Below the pieces are notes generated by a model. The model made no database searches, had not been told where the DNA came from, and was given only the letters and a program-made list of their open reading frames with translations. 44,067 nucleotides of DNA, from contig CAPXSA010000025.1 of the NCBI GenBank assembly GCA_948735595.1, positions 1 to 44,067 on the forward strand. The letters are read 5' to 3'. The DNA comes from an uncultured Clostridia bacterium. Its GTDB lineage: Bacteria > Bacillota > Clostridia > TANB77 > CAG-508. The translations under genes were made by a program, and so were the position numbers. Shown here one piece after another: positions 41,201-44,067 of this stretch. Each line of letters begins with the position of its first letter. Position 1 is the first letter of the stretch.

Positions 41201-44067
41201 ATCTAAATCTGTTCCTTCTGCAAATGTAAATCTTTCTGGTAATGTGATATCTGCTAGTAAGTCTCCAAATGTTGCTTCTACTACTGGTGCTTCAATTACT
41301 GGAGTTGCTCTTCCAATTGTTAAGTCTTTACTTACTTCTACTGCATTGTAGTCATCACTTTGTGCATAGCTTGCTGTAATTGTTACAGTTCCTGCTTTTA
41401 ATGCTGTTACTGTTCCATTTTCATCTACTGTTGCAATTTCTTCATTGCTACTTGTATATGTCACATTTCCTTTTCCATTTCCACTTACTGTAGTTGTTTC
41501 TCCTACTACAATAGTTTCTGGATTAAAGCTAATAGCTACATTAGTTTGGTTAGCTCTTATAATCGTTAATTCTTTGCTTGCTTCTGTTGCGTAATAGTCA
41601 TCACTTTCTGCATAGTGTGCTGTAATTGTTACAGTTCCTGCTTTTAGTGCTGTTACTACTCCATTTTCATCTACTGTTGCAATTTCTTCATTACTGCTTG
41701 AGTATGTTACATCTCCAATTCCATTTCCGCTTACTGTAGTTGTTTGTTCTACTGCAATTGTCTCTGGATTGAAGCTAATAGCTACATTAGTTTGAGTACC
41801 TTTTCCGATTGTTAATTCTTTGCTTGCTTCTGTCGCTAAGTAATCATTGCTTTCTGCATAGTGTGCTGTAATTATTACTTTTCCTGCTTTTAATGCTGTA
41901 ATTGTTCCATCAGCTGCTACTGTTGCAATTTCTTCATTGCTACTTGTATATGTTACTGCTCCAATTCCATTTCCTCTTACTGTAGTTATTTGTCCTACTG
42001 CAACTGTTTCTGGAGTAAAGCTGATAGTTACATTAGTTTGAGTAGCTTTTCCAATTGTTAACTCTTTGCTTACTTCTACTGCATTGTAATTATCGCTTCC
42101 TGCATAACTTGCTGTAATTGTTACAGTTCCTGCTTTTAATGCTGTTACTATTCCGTTTTCATCTACTGTTGCAATTTCTTCATTGCTACTTGTATAAGTT
42201 ACATCTCCCATTCCATTTCCGCTTACTGTAGTTGTTTGTCCTACTGTAATTGTTTCTGGGTTAAAGCTAATACTTACATTAGATTGATCAGCTTTTGTAA
42301 TTGTTAAGCTTAAGTCAGTAATTGGTTCTGGTACTATATAATTCTTGAATTGTTGTTCAGGGTCTGCATAACCAAATGTTACTGTTATTCCTGATGTTGT
42401 TCCTACGTCTATTCTTCCTTCACCATAACTTGTAACGGTTAAACCACCTGGTAATTCTACACCTTCTTTTAGTCTTACTGTTTGTGTTTCTCCAGTATAT
42501 ACTAAGCTTGTTTCAAACATGTCTTTACTAACTTCTACTGGTGCTGGTGTAATTGTAAATGATAATCCTGTCATAGCCTCTGGTACAATATAGTTCTTGA
42601 AGCCTGTGAAATCTTCAGCATAACCAAATCTTACTGTTACACCTGTTACAGTTCCTACATTTGTTCTTGCTTTTCCAAAGTCTGTGATGATTAATCCATC
42701 TGGTAATGTTACACCGTCTTTTAACTGAATAGTTTGTGGTTGTTCATTATATGTTAATTCTGTTACAAAGTCATCACTACTAATTTCTACTGGTGCTGGT
42801 GTAATTGTTAAGCTTAATGTTCTTGTTAAAGATGTTGCTGTATAAATTTCTGAATCGGTTACTTCAAAGGTTACTACAACTCCAGTTGCTGTTCCTACGT
42901 TTGTTCTTGTTTTTCCGAAGTCTGTAATTCTTAATCCTTCTGGTAACTCTGTTCCTTCTTTTAATTTAACTTGTTGTGCTTCTCTATTATATACTAAGCT
43001 TGTTTCAAATTCTATTGAACTTGTGTCAATTATAATTTTGTTTACAATTACTGTTACATCTACATTATCTACTCCCATTACTTCGTCTGTTCCTAAGTAT
43101 TTTGCTGTATATGAAGATTTATCTATTGATAATACTTCATTTTCATCTACCCATACTAAGTTACTTTCTTCTGGTAATGTTACTGTTGATAATGTTTGTC
43201 TAACTGTTCCGCTTAAATTTTCTGGGATAATGTAGTCTATTCCTGCTACTGCTGCTCTCTTACTTACTGCTACTGGAACTTCTACATTTGTTCCTGCTAC
43301 TTCGTCAGTTCCTGCATATACTGCTGTATATGTTTCTACAACTGCTGATAATACTGTTGTATCTACTTTCCATGTTAAGTTTGTATTTTCTGGTAATACT
43401 ACTGTTGATAGTGCATTTCCTGATACTCCACTTAATCCTTCTGGAATGTTATAGTCTGTTCCTTCTACTGCTGCTCTCTTACTTACTGCTACTGGAACTT
43501 CTACATTTGTTCCTTCTACTTCGTCATTTCCTGCATATACCGCTGCATATGTTTCTTTAACTGCTGATAATACTGTTGTATCTACTTTCCATGTTAAGTT
43601 TGTATTTTCTGGTAATACTACTGTTGATAGTGCATTTCCTGATACTCCACTTAATCCTTCTGGAATTTCATAGTCTGTTCCTGCTACTGCTGCTCTCTTA
43701 CTTACTGCTACTGGAACTTCTACTTCTTTTCCTTCTACTTCGTCAGTTCCTGCATATACTGCTGTATATGTTTCTTTAACTGCTGATAATACTTCTTCTC
43801 CATTTTCCCATGTTAAGTTTGTATTTTCTGGTAATACTACTGTTGATAGTACATTTCCAGATACTCCTGTTAAGTCTTCTGGAACTTCATAGTCTGTTCC
43901 TGCTACTGCTGCTCTCTTAGATACTGCTACTGGAACTTCTACATCTGTTCCTTCTACTTCGTCATTTCCTGCATATACTGCTGTATATGTTTCTACAACT
44001 GCTGATAATACTGTTGTATCTACTTTCCATGTTAGTTTTGTATCTTCACTTAATGTTACACTTGATA
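38234..44067 (-). CDS. Giant secreted repeat adhesin, 5' end beyond the window
   Basis: At least 1944 residues; the frame stays open to the right edge, and the ATG at 43078 is internal. From N to C it has 73-residue repeats (VSKRAAV..GTDY..PEGLSG, right edge to about 43080), three MBG/YDG-like units (42300-43080), four 82-residue BIG2-like units (41330-42300: SSNEEIATVDENG, ALKAGTVTITA), seven or more 72-residue units (39700-41300: ATYGDTLADVTLPEGWTFV), two DUF5011/HYR-like domains (38540-39060) and a final beta domain. There is no LPXTG, dockerin or membrane helix at the C-terminus, so attachment must lie elsewhere or be non-covalent. It is encoded upstream of the cohesin and dockerin genes. 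Confidence 0.92.
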   Translation of the reverse strand, partial: SSVTLSEDTKLTWKVDTTVLSAVVETYTAVYAGNDEVEGTDVEVPVAVSKRAAVAGTDYEVPEDLTGVSGNVLSTVVLPENTNLTWENGEEVLSAVKETYTAVYAGTDEVEGKEVEVPVAVSKRAAVAGTDYEIPEGLSGVSGNALSTVVLPENTNLTWKVDTTVLSAVKETYAAVYAGNDEVEGTNVEVPVAVSKRAAVEGTDYNIPEGLSGVSGNALSTVVLPENTNLTWKVDTTVLSAVVETYTAVYAGTDEVAGTNVEVPVAVSKRAAVAGIDYIIPENLSGTVRQTLSTVTLPEESNLVWVDENEVLSIDKSSYTAKYLGTDEVMGVDNVDVTVIVNKIIIDTSSIEFETSLVYNREAQQVKLKEGTELPEGLRITDFGKTRTNVGTATGVVVTFEVTDSEIYTATSLTRTLSLTITPAPVEISSDDFVTELTYNEQPQTIQLKDGVTLPDGLIITDFGKARTNVGTVTGVTVRFGYAEDFTGFKNYIVPEAMTGLSFTITPAPVEVSKDMFETSLVYTGETQTVRLKEGVELPGGLTVTSYGEGRIDVGTTSGITVTFGYADPEQQFKNYIVPEPITDLSLTITKADQSNVSISFNPETITVGQTTTVSGNGMGDVTYTSSNEEIATVDENGIVTALKAGTVTITASYAGSDNYNAVEVSKELTIGKATQTNVTISFTPETVAVGQITTVRGNGIGAVTYTSSNEEIATVAADGTITALKAGKVIITAHYAESNDYLATEASKELTIGKGTQTNVAISFNPETIAVEQTTTVSGNGIGDVTYSSSNEEIATVDENGVVTALKAGTVTITAHYAESDDYYATEASKELTIIRANQTNVAISFNPETIVVGETTTVSGNGKGNVTYTSSNEEIATVDENGTVTALKAGTVTITASYAQSDDYNAVEVSKDLTIGRATPVIEAPVVEATFGDLLADITLPERFTFAEGTDLDASVGTVKEPATVTLVYTPENTDDYTTVEVEVTITVNKATPIVTKPELKAKVGNTIGSLVDQLSERFTFAEGTNLEATVGTVAEPTTVTLVYTPEDTDNYKTATVEVTIKVAKGIPPYTIPTGLTAIYNQTLSDVALPKGWEYVNGPTTSVGTVGTNKFAVIFVPEDQDNYEIVRGLEVEIKVGKANPEYTLPTDVTATYGDTLADVTLPEGWTFVDADTTSVGNAGNREFAVIFTPEDTDNYNTIEDQKVTIKVERAIPQVEVPAGITATYGDTLADVTLPEGWTFVDADTTKVGDAGENSFGVMFIPKDTDNYEILRDKTVTIAVAQAEPEYDLPTGLTAVFGQTLADVELPEGWEYVQAPTTKVGNVGFNEFEATFTPEDTKNYKTVTKNVTIQVTPTAGTFPTLGTIQIVKAEVATVGEIQMPTTDAEGNALKGTLAFDETVDTTVEVGPIGSTTNYAVVFTPNDTNYAPVKGEITVTVILVKTEPVEGVDYTIPSGLTGTIGQTLSTVSLGDSNLVWVNPDQVMSIEQTEYDAEFVETATVKGKTVKVPVTVEKMTPSKDNFVINNKSTDYNTQGQSADVTVAEGIIGMGQIIKTTYKNRTTSEVTETPINAGIYDVIITVSEGDNYKATEVTVGAFTINKIDPSVDVSNIVLKGECGETLSTVKVPEVENGTVGWRDGSVKLSGIGVQEYNARFTPSDRVNYNSITVKIKVDIRDTLKPVIITEKYHEVIAMKGTEYIPLETARVEDKSGEKIDITVDTGILDMGVPGVYTVIYNAVDSSGNQADPVKVDVKVIDNIKPTIEYVGNPDQMVDGKIKISYVQGESYIKPDFVVADNTVAGAKLVEATVGATLDSTKPGTYIIEYYAVDNYGNSSEHITVEVEVKEYIPAPKITGRKSATSGLKAVITDGKVYNYDLYVYTTQATKITIVFTDLDDETNTRTDVYTDTALDSVKLTRGKYTITAVGSSEKETRTVTFTIDPTTTK
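40133..40860 (-). repeat. 216-bp coding repeats in the adhesin
   Basis: The marker for GWTFV/GWEYV recurs at 40133, 40349, 40565 and 40781, exactly 216 bases (72 codons) apart. Units at 40320-40640 are nearly identical at DNA level, which suggests recent duplication or conversion. Confidence 0.85.
41330..42300 (-). repeat. 246-bp coding repeats in the adhesin
   Basis: The ATV..EEIA marker recurs at 41431, 41677, 41923 and 42169, exactly 246 bases (82 codons) apart: four BIG2-like domains in tandem. Confidence 0.88.
43180..44067 (-). repeat. 219-bp coding repeats in the adhesin
   Basis: The KRAAV marker recurs at 43251, 43470, 43689 and 43908, exactly 219 bases (73 codons) apart, and the array continues off the edge. 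Units are highly similar at DNA level. Confidence 0.9.

Noticed and set aside
43078..43080. ATG at 43078 as the start of the giant adhesin
   Set aside because: The same frame continues upstream as repeat units without a stop to the window edge, and there is no ribosome site or signal peptide at this ATG.

Overview
The window looks like the chromosome of a low-GC, spore-forming member of the Clostridia, probably an uncultured gut lineage. The evidence is spoIIID at the left end, a BofC-like protein, AddB, pyruvate formate-lyase (anaerobic life), strong AGGAGG ribosome sites, and TTGACA/TATAAT promoters with 17-bp spacers. No rRNA, tRNA, insertion sequence or CRISPR array was seen.

Layout. 1-4.3 kb: spoIIID, a SinR-size HTH regulator behind two facing Spo0A-type boxes, and the pflB-pflA operon. 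4.4-5.6 kb: a secreted prepilin-like protein with an FGE/C-type-lectin C-terminus that looks like a diversity-generating-retroelement target; its N-terminus is frameshifted. 5.8-9 kb: a zinc-type ABC transporter operon (znuA-znuC-znuB) with a Fic fragment at its end and two inverted-repeat elements between its genes. 9-14 kb: a ClpE-like unfoldase, pgsA, a BofC-like protein and a Sua5-type threonylcarbamoyl-AMP synthase. 14-18.7 kb: leuS carrying a complete Nudix domain in its editing region, flanked by three single-gene units (two unknown, one apt) whose codon use differs from their neighbours. 18.8-24.1 kb: a zincin-like protein, a small Cro-like regulator, then a leftward group: pgeF/yfiH (frameshifted), an S66 LD-carboxypeptidase, a family 4 uracil-DNA glycosylase and a GltD-like oxidoreductase.

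24.1-30 kb is a toxin-antitoxin and DNA-repair region: a type III CptIN-like system (toxin gene preceded by a repeat RNA whose units can form pseudoknots, then a terminator), an unlisted 54-residue membrane peptide gene, addB, an Ogg-type glycosylase with an apparently leaderless message, and a RelE/ParE-type pair. 30-34.6 kb: yitT behind three tandem hairpin repeats, an Elp3-like radical SAM gene, rnc (frameshifted), acpP and plsX. 34.7-44 kb is a surface-protein block on the minus strand: a giant repeat adhesin (running off the right edge), a membrane-anchored cohesin-SH3 protein and a secreted dockerin-Ig protein, which suggests a non-cellulosomal cohesin-dockerin assembly.

At least two families of short palindromic repeats are scattered between genes: a GGGGACGT family (about five copies or parts, some supplying stop or false start codons) and a smaller hairpin family with compensatory base changes, one copy of which sits inside a GGGGACGT element. 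Three genes carry what look like single-base insertions (FGE-like, pgeF, rnc), so residual sequencing error must be kept in mind.
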